DNA from: Pseudeuparius sepicola
Taxonomy: Eukaryota > Arthropoda > Insecta > Coleoptera > Anthribidae
Length of the DNA stretch: 64,000 bases
Direction of reading: 5' to 3'
NCBI GenBank assembly: GCA_963920635.1
Contig: OY987298.1
Span: 124,753,735-124,817,734 of the forward strand
Under the pieces are notes generated by a model. That model did not search any database, was not told the DNA's origin, and saw only the letters and a list, made by a program, of their open reading frames with translations. Below are positions 30,301 through 37,098 of the stretch, one piece after another. Each line of letters begins with the position of its first letter. The stretch's first letter is position 1. The position numbers were made by a program, and so were the translations under genes.

Positions 30301-32645
30301 GTATTTATATTGCTGATAAGATGTTACTGTTTATTATTTATATTCTTTATATTGTCCTCCATTTCGGGATCAATAATAATATTATTATCTTCGGAGGATG
30401 CGTCCTTATAAATACCAGTGCGTTCGCCAGAATTTGAAACAGTTAATCAAGGTAGAGAGAATAATTATTATTATTATTACAGAAAATCTAGCCTACAAAC
30501 ACAATAAATAGCGCTACGCTCGTAGGCTTGCTGTGGTACAGAGCAAGGGCCAGATTTAATGTGTAGAGAATTATCACATAAAATATATAGCCTACGGCAA
30601 GGATATATTTTCTGTAGTATTATACAGACTATTTCGAAATTATGACAAGCATTCTACAACAGATGATTCTTTTCAATTTTGAAGGAAGAAATAGCGCCTT
30701 GAGCGCTTTGTTTTTGCTATAGACAGCGTTAGAATTTTTGAGAAATTTGTTACAGTTCAGACCCGGTGAGCTCAGTCCAACTTTGGTGTTCGGCCAGCGG
30801 TTCGAACCTGGATCCGATGTACGCCACCTCTGTATGCCAACTTCAGTTGCAGTGGCTACAACTGGTGAAATTTTCATTGCCGATGGATACTGCAACAGCA
30901 GGATTCTCAAATACAACGCAGCTGGAGGATTGCTGAGAATCATCCCCAATGCCCAAGGTAAGAACTAATATAGTTTTTTTTTGTTTTTGGAAGATCCTCG
31001 AGTTCATTTTTTATTCATTTTTTATTTTTATTCTTTTCAGAATTTATGTCTTTGCAAATTCCACATGGACTTGCCTTGATAGAATCCATGGATAGGCTGT
31101 GTGTAGCAGATCGCGAAAATATGAGGGTGACTTGTCCAAGGGCTGGACTGTATAGTGTTCAAGGCAAGAAGGAGCCTCCTCTCACCATCCAGCAACCTGA
31201 TATGGGAAGATTATTTGCCGTAGCTGCCAAAGGTATAAGCATTACACAATTTTATATGTAATCATTATATTTAGAAGGAACATGAAACAAATATAGTACC
31301 CACAATATATTTTGCCACATTTTTAAAAATAATATGTAGGCACTCAAAGCCTGAATTTTTGAAAGCTTTTCCAAGCAAGTTGTATTAGAAGTTTTTTCTA
31401 TCTTTTATAGTCGATTCAGGTGTCACTATTTACTAAATCTTTATTTACAGGGAAGTTGATTTATGCTGTGAATGGACAAACTAACCAACTCCTTTCCGTA
31501 CAAGGCTTCACTATTGACCCTCAAACAGAATCCGTTATTGATCATTGGGCTCCAGAGGAGGTAAGCATTATTAATCTTTGACTAACAATGTATACGATCG
31601 TCTTTTTTAGCAAAATTTTAACCAGGGTAAAATGTTGAACTCCTAAAGCACGCCTATAGGTAATTTGATTTTAATATTTTAAAATAAAATTACGATGGAT
31701 GGATGGAACAAGGAACAAGGTCAGTGGTATAGGTACTAAAAACCTTTTATACAAATTTCATAGAAAAACAGAAATTTTATTTTTGAATTAAAAACTACAG
31801 AGGTGTGCTCCAGGGGTTCAACTTTACCCCTCATTAAAATTTTTGTACGGGTTCAAAGACTCGCCCTGTATATTGAAAACGGAGCACTTGACGCGCGACG
31901 CATGTAAACTTTTTGTTCAGAATTGGCCAAGTCGCTTGTCAATAATAGGCCTGAATGACCATACCATTGCATTATAATTTGAAAGTTTCGATGTAATATT
32001 GAATGGTGGATTTGATGTTACCTATAATAATTTATTATATGTAAAAGTCGGAAGCCGGACCTCGGACTCAAGACGAGCTCAAATAATATGTTTTTTTCAT
32101 CATCAGATCTGTTGCTGGCAATTAGGGCAAAACGTTTGCTGGATGCTGCAATTAATGGACAAAATTACACAATTAAGAAACCAAGAAATACATTCTAATT
32201 TACAATAATTGTAAAAATACATTTACCAACATATATTTTACACCCTTACTGTGATGGTTTCTTGATTTATGGAGGTTTCCACGCAGGTCGCTTTAGCAGC
32301 CTTCATAGCGATGTTAGTACAAGCCCCAAAATCCAGGGGATGTGTTGACTGAAGCTGTAAATGTGCTGTTGGCTCCTGCCTGGAGTTCATTTGTTGCTTC
32401 CCGTTTCATGCCTATTTTTTGTTGTTGTTTTGGGTGGCTGCCCATTATCTCTTTTCCTTGAAAATACATTTACACTCACCAGTCTTACATCCTTATAAAT
32501 TCTAATAATTTTAATTCAATCTTTATTACAGGGTTTTGGAAACCCCCACGCAATAGCAGTGTGCGGCAACGGATCGGCTCTGTATGTGGGTGAGATTGGC
32601 CCCAATAAAATTTGGAAGTTTGAGTTGGTGCCACCAAAGAAGTAA
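7440..32645 (+). CDS. Pal: Peptidyl-alpha-hydroxyglycine alpha-amidating lyase (PAL), seven exons
   Basis: Join of 7440-7649, 24101-24282, 26028-26226, 30756-30957, 31041-31232, 31451-31560 and 32532-32645: 1209 bases, 402 residues. PAL cleaves peptidyl-alpha-hydroxyglycine, the product of the PHM monooxygenase, to give an amidated peptide and glyoxylate in secretory granules. A hydrophobic signal segment occupies residues about 31-48; the rest is the NHL-type beta-propeller. Zn-ligand histidines are at 175 (MPHGL), 273 (IPHGL) and 371 (NPHAI); catalytic-type Arg123 is in HRGDR and Tyr242 in DGYCNSR; disulfide pairs are Cys223/243 and Cys285/296. There is no PHM domain, so it is monofunctional like the fly Pal genes and of usual length. 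All seven exons keep frame across GT-AG junctions. The start at 7440 has a good context and places the signal peptide at the N-terminus. Oddity: vertebrate PAL has Met just before the third His motif, here Asn370-Pro. Which paralogue it is cannot be said. Confidence 0.93.
8267..9077. mobile_element. Foldback element, TACAGGGTGTTCCC type
   Basis: The left end TACAGGGTGTTCCCGTATAT (8267) and right end ATATACGGGAACACCCCTA (ending 9077) are inverted copies continuing for about 85 bp. A second, inner inverted pair sits at about 8639-8725 and 8895-8973 (GACCGTCAGACAGTGACAGA). TA at the tips suggests Tc1/mariner-type mobilisation. No transposase. Confidence 0.8.
10135..10270. repeat. ATCGATAAAATCGAT-type simple satellite, short block
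   Basis: Degenerate tandem copies of a GATCGATAAAATC-like unit. The same unit fills 11290-11575. Confidence 0.7.
10386..10497. repeat. Long imperfect hairpin
   Basis: TAGTAGGAAAAGC with ACATTCCC on the left pairs with GGGGAATGT and GCTTTTCCTACGAGG on the right, around an inner GTCGAGGCGTAAGCCGAGAC loop region. The structure is MITE-like and no target duplication is clear. Confidence 0.55.
11290..11575. repeat. GATCGATAAAATCGAAAA satellite block
   Basis: About 285 bp of degenerate 12-18 bp tandem units. Open frames on both strands here translate only the repeat (a repeated DFIDLF pattern on the minus strand) and are not genes. Confidence 0.85.
11886..11903. mobile_element. Micro-palindrome (18 bp) with 7-bp direct repeats
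   Basis: CAAAGATCATTGATCTTG is flanked on both sides by ATACTAC (11879-11885 and 11904-11910). It is one of a set of C...G palindromes with 7-bp flanking repeats in this window. Confidence 0.55.
12111..12526. mobile_element. Foldback element
   Basis: GCGGGTGACCTGGCAATATC at the left is inverted as GATATTGCCAGGTCAGATGC at the right. The interior contains a (TTA)n run at 12301-12334. Confidence 0.55.
12641..12672. mobile_element. Micro-palindrome (32 bp) with 8-bp direct repeats
   Basis: The perfect 26-bp core palindrome (AGACAAAAGATAA plus its inverse) is extended by CT and G-A-G tips so that the arms read CTYAGACAAAAGATAA. It is flanked by GCCTTCCA (12633-12640) and GTCTTCCA (12673-12680), seven of eight bases identical. 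The CTYAGA tips resemble those of the 517-bp element at 26702. Confidence 0.6.
13019..13650. mobile_element. Foldback repeat, GTTGACCATTCAACTGTTTTGA family
   Basis: CGAGTCAAGAGTCAAG and CCTCAAAACAGTTGAATGG at the left (13019-13075) are inverted at the right (13597-13650). Related copies lie at about 39560-40060 and 49905-50040. All share a GAGTTAAGGYGG and AACGCRYAGAAAA interior or the GACCATTCAACTG end, so this is a dispersed non-coding family. Confidence 0.65.
15503..16138 (+). pseudogene. Mariner-type (IS630/Tc1 superfamily) transposase pseudogene, deleted
   Basis: The frame from ATG 15503 reads MAKYALQERLVIIQRFYEN, typical of the helix-turn-helix start of one mariner transposase lineage. 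After stops and frameshifts come RRQNARTVEDIAAVRASVA and LHPYMIVLTQKLKPLDY, then DPNFAKKIIILDESYFWL with the first catalytic Asp. The last part (about 16030-16138) is HWPPRSCDLTPL followed by YFLWGYESKVYANRPQT, covering the final catalytic region. The middle of the catalytic domain between about 16010 and 16030, including the second Asp, is deleted. At least one in-frame stop and two frameshifts make it inactive. It lies in PAL intron 1 on the same strand. Confidence 0.85.
16150..16490. mobile_element. Foldback repeat with TTAGGCCTACT arms
   Basis: GTGTACAAAATTTCAAAG at the left is inverted as CTTTGAAATTTTGCACAC at the right. CTAGGCCTACTTTG-type words recur in the foldback elements at 25040-25150 and 45890-46180, so one family is involved. 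Confidence 0.6.
17117..17624. mobile_element. hAT-like MITE containing a partial CGTTGACTG MITE
   Basis: Tips are CAGTGGCGTAGCCAAGGGGG and TTTTCTGGCTACGCCACTG. The flanks are TGAGAGAG on the left and TG plus TGAGAGAG on the right, a slightly offset 8-bp duplication. Inside, about 17272-17425 is a truncated copy of the CGTTGACTGACG MITE, and 17195-17270 matches the hAT element at 47811. Confidence 0.75.
17698..17785. repeat. (CT)n / (CTTTCCCCC) microsatellite
   Basis: CT-rich tandem run. The long frames through it, encoding RGREKERE-type strings, are artefacts of the repeat. Confidence 0.9.
18060..18132 (-). tRNA. tRNA-Arg(ACG)
   Basis: The 73-nt minus-strand sequence starts GGCCCTGTGGCGCAACGGAT, folds as a complete cloverleaf and has the anticodon loop CTACGGA (anticodon ACG). 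The B box is GGTTCGAATCC. The acceptor stem GGCCCTG pairs with CAGGGTC (one G-T). A T5 run follows its 3' end on the minus strand, fitting Pol III termination. It lies antisense within PAL intron 1. A second, transposon-split copy is at 26637-27234. Confidence 0.95.
18676..18705. mobile_element. Micro-palindrome (30 bp) with 7-bp direct repeats
   Basis: Arms CATAGACTTATA and TATAAGTCTATG surround CTTGTT-type filler. Flanks are TGGGTAC (18669-18675) and, after one extra A, TGGATAC (18707-18713): six of seven bases match. Confidence 0.5.
20742..20901. repeat. Near-perfect 160-bp palindrome without spacer
   Basis: AACTTCAACAAATTTGTTTT leads to the centre GTCAAAGTGAAGTGACTTTGAC and is then mirrored to the end. 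Only a very few mismatches occur over about 78-bp arms. The minus-strand frame through it is a shadow. Confidence 0.85.
21060..21240. repeat. Degenerate minisatellite, TTTCGAGTTATAAGTCGAAATTTTA
   Basis: Several diverged copies of a 20-30 bp unit containing TTTCGAGTTATAAG and GAAATTTTA. Confidence 0.6.
21562..22625 (+). pseudogene. Mariner-type transposase pseudogene with micro-palindrome insertion
   Basis: ATG 21562 opens a frame (to 21942) starting MTYSIAERVDIIAIFFGNSE, with paired helix-turn-helix regions ending in RRILKEHKFHLYK. After a deletion, the second part (about 21980-22170) has FSDECSFF with the first catalytic Asp region and LNVWAGIFGDRIVGPFFL. The third part has LVFQQDRAPPHYALPVR with the second Asp. 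The last part has WPARSPDLSPLNFFLWG with the third acidic region, and the frame stops at 22626. Breaks are a deletion near 21940-21980, a frameshift near 22170, and a 38-bp insertion at 22336-22380 (palindrome plus duplicated 7 bp). Removing that insertion restores the frame exactly. CACCCTGTA at 22712 may be its right terminus; the left terminus was not found. Confidence 0.9.
22343..22373. mobile_element. Micro-palindrome (31 bp) with perfect 7-bp direct repeats
   Basis: Arms CGGGGCCCACGGAAA and TTTCCGTGGGCCCCG flank a single G. The direct repeats AGAAGAC are at 22336-22342 and 22374-22380. It sits in a mariner transposase pseudogene and is a clear post-insertion event, because the transposase frame is continuous once 38 bases are removed. 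Confidence 0.8.
23000..23197 (-). repeat. SINE-like repeat with tRNA-like B box, copy 1
   Basis: On the minus strand a tRNA-like head (CTACGAGGCTAGTAATTCGT, then a GGATTTAAATCCC B-box-like word) is followed by a tail with CTCTTATATTTATCACTG and ATTATCATTTTTAGTA. The same arrangement is at 42605-42850 on the plus strand. The head does not fold as a functional tRNA. Confidence 0.55.
24101..24282 (+). CDS. Pal: PAL exon 2
   Basis: The acceptor is ATATTTTCAG and the donor TT|GTAAGT. It encodes residues 71-130 and two bases of codon 131. An acidic linker (AEEFAESEDPADKP) leads into the first propeller strand, VIFHRGDRRWNQ, with the catalytic-type Arg123. Confidence 0.93.
24340..24605. mobile_element. 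Foldback element in PAL intron 2
   Basis: CATCCCAAATTCTGACTGCC with ATGTTTCTGGGGAAATACTA at the left is inverted as TAGTATTTTCC-like, AGCAACATT and AGACAGAATTTGGGATG at the right. The centre is AAAACTCGTATTTT, GACAAAAG, AAAATGCGAGTTTT. Confidence 0.7.
24810..24988 (+). mobile_element. MITE, CGTTGACTGACG family, copy 3 (179 bp, 7-bp TSD)
   Basis: Same orientation as the copy at 2177, and the best-preserved tips. Perfect 7-bp duplication GTAAAAG on both sides. Confidence 0.9.
25665..25701. mobile_element. Micro-palindrome (37 bp), CATTGAGTAAAGG family, perfect 7-bp repeats
   Basis: Arms CATTGAGTAAAGGAATA and TATTCCTTTACTCAATG around ATT. Direct repeats TTTGAAC at 25658-25664 and 25702-25708. 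Related arms occur at 43898 and 54182 with other direct repeats. Confidence 0.75.
26028..26226 (+). CDS. Pal: PAL exon 3
   Basis: The acceptor is TTTTGTAG and the donor AAG|GTAAGT. It encodes the end of codon 131 to residue 197, including the first Zn-ligand motif FYMPHGLTVD (His175) and WITDVALHQAFK. Confidence 0.95.
26702..27218 (+). mobile_element. 517-bp DNA transposon derivative in tRNA-Arg, 8-bp TSD
   Basis: Terminal inverted repeats CTCAGAGAAATAACCGAGG with ATAGAGGGAG, and the inverse CTCCCTCTATCC with TTGGTTATTTCTCTGAG. Flanks are GTTGCGCC (26694-26701) and GTTGTGCC (27219-27226), seven of eight identical and both derived from the tRNA sequence. The boundary is uncertain by one base. 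The interior looks like a 5' region, with a short start frame at 27030, and then is truncated. The tips are shared with micro-palindromes at 61518 and 12641. Assignment to the P superfamily is inference from the possible THAP-like start and the scars; the 8-bp duplication also fits hAT. Confidence 0.75.
27030..27062 (+). pseudogene. Possible truncated THAP-like transposase start
   Basis: Ten codons, MGRRKCVVCS, then a stop, inside the 517-bp element. A Cys-x2-Cys close to the initiator Met is how many THAP zinc fingers begin, and P-superfamily transposases start with a THAP domain. The remainder of a THAP domain (the later Cys-x2-His) is absent. Ten residues are weak evidence. Confidence 0.3.
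27959..27993. mobile_element. Tip-to-tip remnant of the CGTTGACTGACG MITE
   Basis: GGTTGACTGACGTATTT joins directly to AATATATCAGTCAACG with a two-base junction, so both terminal repeats are present and the interior is lost. No 7-bp flanking repeat is visible (ACAATTA against GAAGGAT). Confidence 0.65.
28135..29200. other. PAL intron 3 segment without gene
   Basis: The G-run and C-run block at 28200-28275 looks like a transposon tip. The word GTCCCCGG plus ACATACTGTATAAGC at about 28300-28330 recurs inverted at 30228-30255. No coding region seen. Confidence 0.4.
29207..29279 (+). tRNA. tRNA-Lys(CTT)
   Basis: 73-nt cloverleaf beginning GCCCGGCTAGCTCAGTCGGT, with anticodon loop CTCTTAA (anticodon CTT), B box GGTTCGAGCCC and acceptor stem GCCCGGC/GTTGGGC (two G-T pairs). 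A T6 run at 29284 fits Pol III termination. It lies in PAL intron 3 in the sense orientation. Confidence 0.96.
29567..29600. mobile_element. Micro-palindrome, CACAGACCTATATAGC family, truncated left tip
   Basis: CCTATATAGCTA joins GCGAAGCTATATAGGTCTGTG. The right 21 bases are identical to the family members at 33295 and at 60210. The left CACAGA tip is missing. Flanks are GTCCGTA and GCCGTA, only partly matching. Confidence 0.5.
29758..29880 (+). pseudogene. MADF (Adf-1/Myb-SANT-like) domain fragment
   Basis: ATG 29758 starts MERVIEEVRKYSLLYDQTDE, then KYRNSEYKQRACKKI. This matches the first two helices of MADF domains (aromatic-rich LLYD, a KYRN motif, and a usual W two positions before KKI, here Cys). 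The third helix is lost, because the frame runs on through unrelated transposon sequence to a stop at 30298. I read it as the remnant of the DNA-binding accessory gene of the surrounding Harbinger-like element. Confidence 0.6.
29996..30029. mobile_element. Micro-palindrome (34 bp), AAGTCTAGA family, perfect 7-bp repeats
   Basis: Left CAATAAGTCTAGAAATA and right TATTTCTGGACTTTG with TC between them. Direct repeats CTACTAC at 29989-29995 and 30030-30036. The arms resemble those at 36912. Confidence 0.6.
30756..30957 (+). CDS. Pal: PAL exon 4
   Basis: The acceptor is TTGTTACAG and the donor CAAG|GTAAGA. It encodes residues 198-264 and one base of codon 265: LVFGQRFEPGSD, CMPTSVAV (Cys223), and IFIADGYCNSRI with catalytic-type Tyr242 and Cys243. 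Confidence 0.95.
31041..31232 (+). CDS. Pal: PAL exon 5
   Basis: The acceptor is TTCTTTTCAG and the donor AAAG|GTATAA. It encodes residues 265-328, with the second Zn-ligand motif IPHGLALI (His273) and the Cys285/Cys296 pair in RLCVADRENMRVTC. Confidence 0.95.
31451..31560 (+). CDS. Pal: PAL exon 6
   Basis: The acceptor is TTATTTACAG and the donor GAG|GTAAGC. It encodes residues 329-365 (propeller blade with LIYAVNGQ and VIDHWAPEE). Confidence 0.93.
31613..31855. mobile_element. Foldback element in PAL intron 6
   Basis: TTTTAACCAGGGTAAAATGT, TGAACTCC and AGCACGCC at the left are inverted near 31800-31850 (GTGTGCTCC, GGGGTTCAACTTTACCCCT). Confidence 0.55.
32532..32645 (+). CDS. Pal: PAL exon 7 and stop
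   Basis: The acceptor is CTTTATTACAG. It encodes residues 366-402, starting GFGNPHAIAV with the third Zn-ligand His371 and ending in a blade LYVGEIGPNKIWKFELV, then PPKK and TAA. Confidence 0.95.
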   Translation, partial: GFGNPHAIAVCGNGSALYVGEIGPNKIWKFELVPPKK

Positions 32646-32950
32646 CTGACCATATTTGAAGATCTCCAATATTAAAGTTATTAAGAATATCGTATACTTA
32701 AATACTCCAGTAGATGAGTAGATCTATGTTTTCCACATTTCTCGTATATGCTGTGACTTTTTATTGTTGATTTTTATTTTTGAAATGTTAATAATAATAG
32801 AGATAGATTCATAGATTGATCTACAATGTATTAATGTTAAAGGCTAAAGAGCCCCTCGAATTGTAATTGTACAATTCTGTAAGTACTAAATAAAAAGACA
32901 AGCTTTTAAAGATATTTACATTTTCAGACAATAAAAAGATAATAGTTAAA
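32646..32950 (+). other. Pal: PAL 3' UTR with polyadenylation signals
   Basis: AATAAA hexamers at 32889-32894 and 32930-32935 lie about 245 and 285 bases after the stop. Either could direct cleavage. The real end is not determinable here. Confidence 0.7.
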
Positions 32951-33294
32951 AATTGCTGCTATTATTGCAACATTTAACCCATTATTCAAAAGGAGCCAAG
33001 AGTCAATGACTGGAAGAACTAAGAAGTAATAAAAAATCATCTTATAAAGGGTTTGCGAAACAGCTAAATTTTATGCCATACCTGATGCTTTTTAATTTTG
33101 GGCTAATGCTAAATAAATAGTTGCTGAAAAACGCAGGCGCCTTTCGGATTTTCACCATTTACCTGCATTCTATGTCGAAGGTTTAAATATTAAACAAATC
33201 CTAGCAACGATTTTGGGATAAGTGAGCATGCCTTATGCGCTAAATATTGTGAACATATCTAACACTTTTTTGATACCCAGGTCCTAGGTATCAC

Positions 33295-33331
33295 CACAGA
33301 CATATATATAGCGAAGCTATATAGGTCTGTG
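33295..33331. mobile_element. Micro-palindrome (37 bp), CACAGACCTATATAGC family, perfect 7-bp repeats
   Basis: CACAGACATATATATA joined to GCGAAGCTATATAGGTCTGTG. Direct repeats GTATCAC at 33288-33294 and 33332-33338. The right 21 bases recur at 29567 and 60210. Confidence 0.78.
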
Positions 33332-34427
33332 GTATCACTATACCTTCTTGGCGCTTCCTAGTGAAATATTGATTTTCAGTTAATTTTAATGGGATTTTAT
33401 TTTGTTTCACAAATAAAGCTAATTTTAAGAAAAATAATTGCCTAATATCCATAACATTGCTCCCTTTAAAAAGATGTTTGGTAGGATACGTTACTGTTTT
33501 CTCTAAAATTATTTTTAATATCCATTTTTGTATGCAACTCCTTCCCAACCAATAATTTCTTAAGCCATGGATATCTAAATATTCTTTTAAATAGTTGAAT
33601 TTCCAAAGTAGAGGTCTAACCTTGTCACATGCATCCTTTATTTTGAAAGTCCCATTTCAGATGCCTCTCTAAAAAATATACCTAGAAGCTTAATTTTATC
33701 CACTTACTTTTTTTATGACGTTATCATTATTTAAGGTATAGTGTTTCTAAAGTCATTGGAAGAGCACAAAAAACTCTAATTGGGGTCACAAAAAGAATAT
33801 AGGACATAAAAAAATATACATATTCTACAAGCCACATAATATTTCACTTTTAAGGGTTTTCTTTAAGGTTGTCATCAAACACAACGTAAAGGTTAATGCA
33901 CCATATAATATTGTCAAAAGGTCTCTAAAAAGCCATATCGATTACCTATAACTATTTACGCAAATATATCCTAAGATCTGTGAAATTATGACATGCCTAT
34001 CCATCGCATTTCGCTGCACAAGTGGCCAGTGGCCAGCCGTCGAACAGTGTAACCCTTGCAAATATTGGTGATATTATATTAGGCGAGCATATTATGTAGT
34101 CACTTGTTTTTAGTACAATATCTATCTTCTCTGTCTCCTTCATCTCTTTTCACTACTAATACCAGGTGCGGTGTAATATGGTTAAAAAAGTGTTTTGTCG
34201 TTTTGTCTCGTTTTTTATTGACTGTTCTCGAGCTACCCTGGTAAAATATAAATGAACTCACTTGGAACACATTGATATACGGGGCGCGATCTATTTCATA
34301 GCATTTACCTAGCTCTGCTACTGGTAAAAATACCAGACTTATCAGTAGAAATCAGCCGTATAAAATTCAAAGCTTTTTATGCTGCTCCAATAAGTGACTC
34401 CATTTATACCATATCTACGCATATTAG

Positions 34428-34452
34428 CAGTGACTATAATCTATAGTCACTG
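34428..34452. mobile_element. Micro-palindrome (25 bp) with perfect 7-bp repeats
   Basis: Arms CAGTGACTATA and TATAGTCACTG around ATC. Direct repeats ATATTAG at 34421-34427 and 34453-34459. Confidence 0.75.
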
Positions 34453-36911
34453 ATATTAGGCAATTTATTTTTGTGAAAGGTAAATATTTTGTTTTTTTCT
34501 GCCTTCCATCGAATTGATAAGTACAATGGAAGTCGCGCAGGTACCACTTTCATTGTTGTTTGGGGCAGCCAACTCTAGAGAGAGATAGGTTTCAAATGGC
34601 AATAAGTAAGACAAGGACGCCTAATGAACGTGTCAGCTGATTCAGGCAAAGGAGGTATATAGGGATGTTGCATATTAATGGGCGAATTTAATAGCATGTT
34701 CCGTAATTCTCTTTATTGTATGATCTGTATTCCGAAATTCGGGGCTTGTTTGTAGGAATGAGAATTTTTCTATATAACCACAATTATGTAAATATTGCAC
34801 AAAAGAAAGTAGTGAATTGATTAAAAAAAAATTACCTACATGGCAATTTTATGTACCTGGAAGTAAATTGAGACAAATAAAATACAAATTCCAAAATAAA
34901 AGTTTATTTTAAAATAAAGACGACAAAATATCTAAGATAAAGTATACTTACATTTTCAACTTTAATTAACTGATCTATTAATTTTAAAATTCAATTTAAT
35001 AGGAAAAGCATGTAATTTTACATATTTTTATATAATTTTTAATGTTTAGGCATCTAACAAAAAGAATTACAAATAATTACCTTATTAAAGGGACCAGAAC
35101 CTCAAGATTAATTCCATCTTTGACTACGAAGAGCTAGGTTCATTAGCACAATATTTTGCCAGTTTTTTCCTTGATAGAGTTTCTATCATGACTTGGAAAA
35201 TAAAAAACTGTAGTAATTACATACTTTTTAAGTTTGCGCTGCCCAAAATTCTCCATGAAATTGCTCTCAATAAATTGTTGACTATACAAATGCAAGTAAA
35301 TACTTGTAGACAGTATAAAATTTTTCCTTTTTATTGCTGCAATACTTGTCTCTAATATCACCATATCTCTTGGAAAACTGCAAAGTTAGTAGCAAAGATT
35401 TTTAAGACTTACGAATGAAAAGAAACCCCACTATTCTTATTCTTTCCGCCCCGTTTGGTACATCCAAATACACAACAGGAGTTGATCCTCTTTTTTGTAA
35501 TTTGCAACTTAAACAGAGAGAATATAGCCACATAGCTAAATTAATTTTTCTCTCCGATCTAAAAATAATATTAAACCAAACACCAACTAAGAAAACTCAA
35601 CGCCGTTTTATACGAAACTGCCACCACGACACGAACTCAAATCAAATATAAATAATACAATAATAATTACCATAGATAAAGGATTTATATAATAATTACT
35701 CCTATTGGGCCTATTCGTATTGGGACTTGGGACAGAAGGAAAATTAAAATGACGTGTGACAACGGAACTCGTTTGAAGCACAGTATACAAAAATAGAAAG
35801 TTAGGACAAACACCTCTTTTGTGTTATGTGGTTTGTGTCGGAATCAGCTGATTTATTTACTATTTCACTTACTCAAGTTTGGCTGCCAGTTTCTCTCTCT
35901 ACACTCCTTCCATCTACTTGTCAATTCAATGCTGCCTTCAACGTGAGTTTGTTGTACTGGAACCAGTGCCGGATTAAGCCAGCGCGGGGCCCGTAGCAAA
36001 TGCGAACAAGGGGCGCTTGGTTTGCTTGAGGTATTAAGTTTAAGGATATAAAATAAAATAGCACATTTACAGAAGAGCTGTTCGTGATATAAGGTTCCAC
36101 CTCTTTTGCACTATCAAATATTTCTCCTTCGATTTCACCAACTCTTATTGACGGTGTTGGTGGAGCGCTATATTATTAGCTCTAATCTCTTGTGTTTCAC
36201 TATCTAATTCTTGAAGATCTTCGACTGTATAGCTTGTTTCGTTTACGTACAGCTTATTTCCTTTAATGTAGGATTTGTCTTCAGGATTTGCTCGAGTCTT
36301 ATTTAGATATCGTCTCAGTATCTTATTTTCTGGCCTTTGTCTAAAGGTTAGATCCTGAGATAGAAATATTCCAGAATTTATTAGTTTTTAGAGATTTCCA
36401 ATAAACTTTTTTGAATTAGATATACGTAAACTCCACTTTGATCGTATTCTTTAATGCTTTCAATGGATTTTAAGTCACAAACGTAAATCTAACCTTCCAT
36501 TATAGTCTTTGAGATTCACACAGATCTCTTCAGGGGAGCAATGTTCACTATATTCTATCCCAAATATTAGTAAATTATTATTTTAGTTGTTTAATGATTT
36601 GGCGTAAGTTCTCGACATTTAATAGTACTCTGGCTTTGGTTATAACCAAACCTAACCAGTTAGTTAGTTTTGGTTGGATTAGGTTGTAGCTGGACTTTAT
36701 TTCTGCCCTATTTTTCGATACATCATCTTGAATGTTTTTTTAGCAGTACACGCCAATCATCTGCCATAGCAAGTAGCTAGTGAAGATTGTCCTTGCATGC
36801 AGTTTGTTCGTTCCGGAAAATAAAACCATGAGATGTCCGCAAATCAACCCGTGTAGAAGGCGAATTTTGACGAAAACTATATCACTATTTTATATCTCGG
36901 CCTACTAATAC

Positions 36912-36943
36912 CAAAGTCTAGAGATAGTATTCTCTAGACTTTG
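36912..36943. mobile_element. Micro-palindrome (32 bp), AAGTCTAGA family, perfect 7-bp repeats
   Basis: Arms CAAAGTCTAGAGA and TCTCTAGACTTTG around TAGTAT. Direct repeats CTAATAC at 36905-36911 and 36944-36950. Confidence 0.78.
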
Positions 36944-36950
36944 CTAATAC

Positions 36951-36977
36951 CATAGAAGAATTTACTACGCTTCTATG
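36951..36977. mobile_element. Micro-palindrome (27 bp) sharing the same 7-bp repeat as its neighbour
   Basis: Arms CATAGAAG and CTTCTATG around 11 bases. CTAATAC lies on both sides (36944-36950 and 36978-36984), so three copies of CTAATAC separate two different palindromes. Confidence 0.7.
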
Positions 36978-37098
36978 CTAATACCTACCACACAATACTT
37001 TTTGAATTAATTAACTCCCTTTAATAATTCATTTTGGAATAGTTTTTCGAAGATACAGTCAAAACAAACGTGTACTGGTCAATCTGCACAGGTCTGCA

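Larger units (their letters stand above)
32951..37090. other. Intergenic, no gene recognised
   Basis: AT-rich sequence with three short insertions (33295, 34428 and 36912/36951) and, at 35964, a solitary hAT-like tip CAGTGCCGGATTAAGCC whose partner end was not found. Short open frames look random. Confidence 0.5.

Noticed and set aside
34321..34336. Palindrome CTGGTAAAAATACCAG
   Set aside because: No flanking direct repeat; kept as a negative example.
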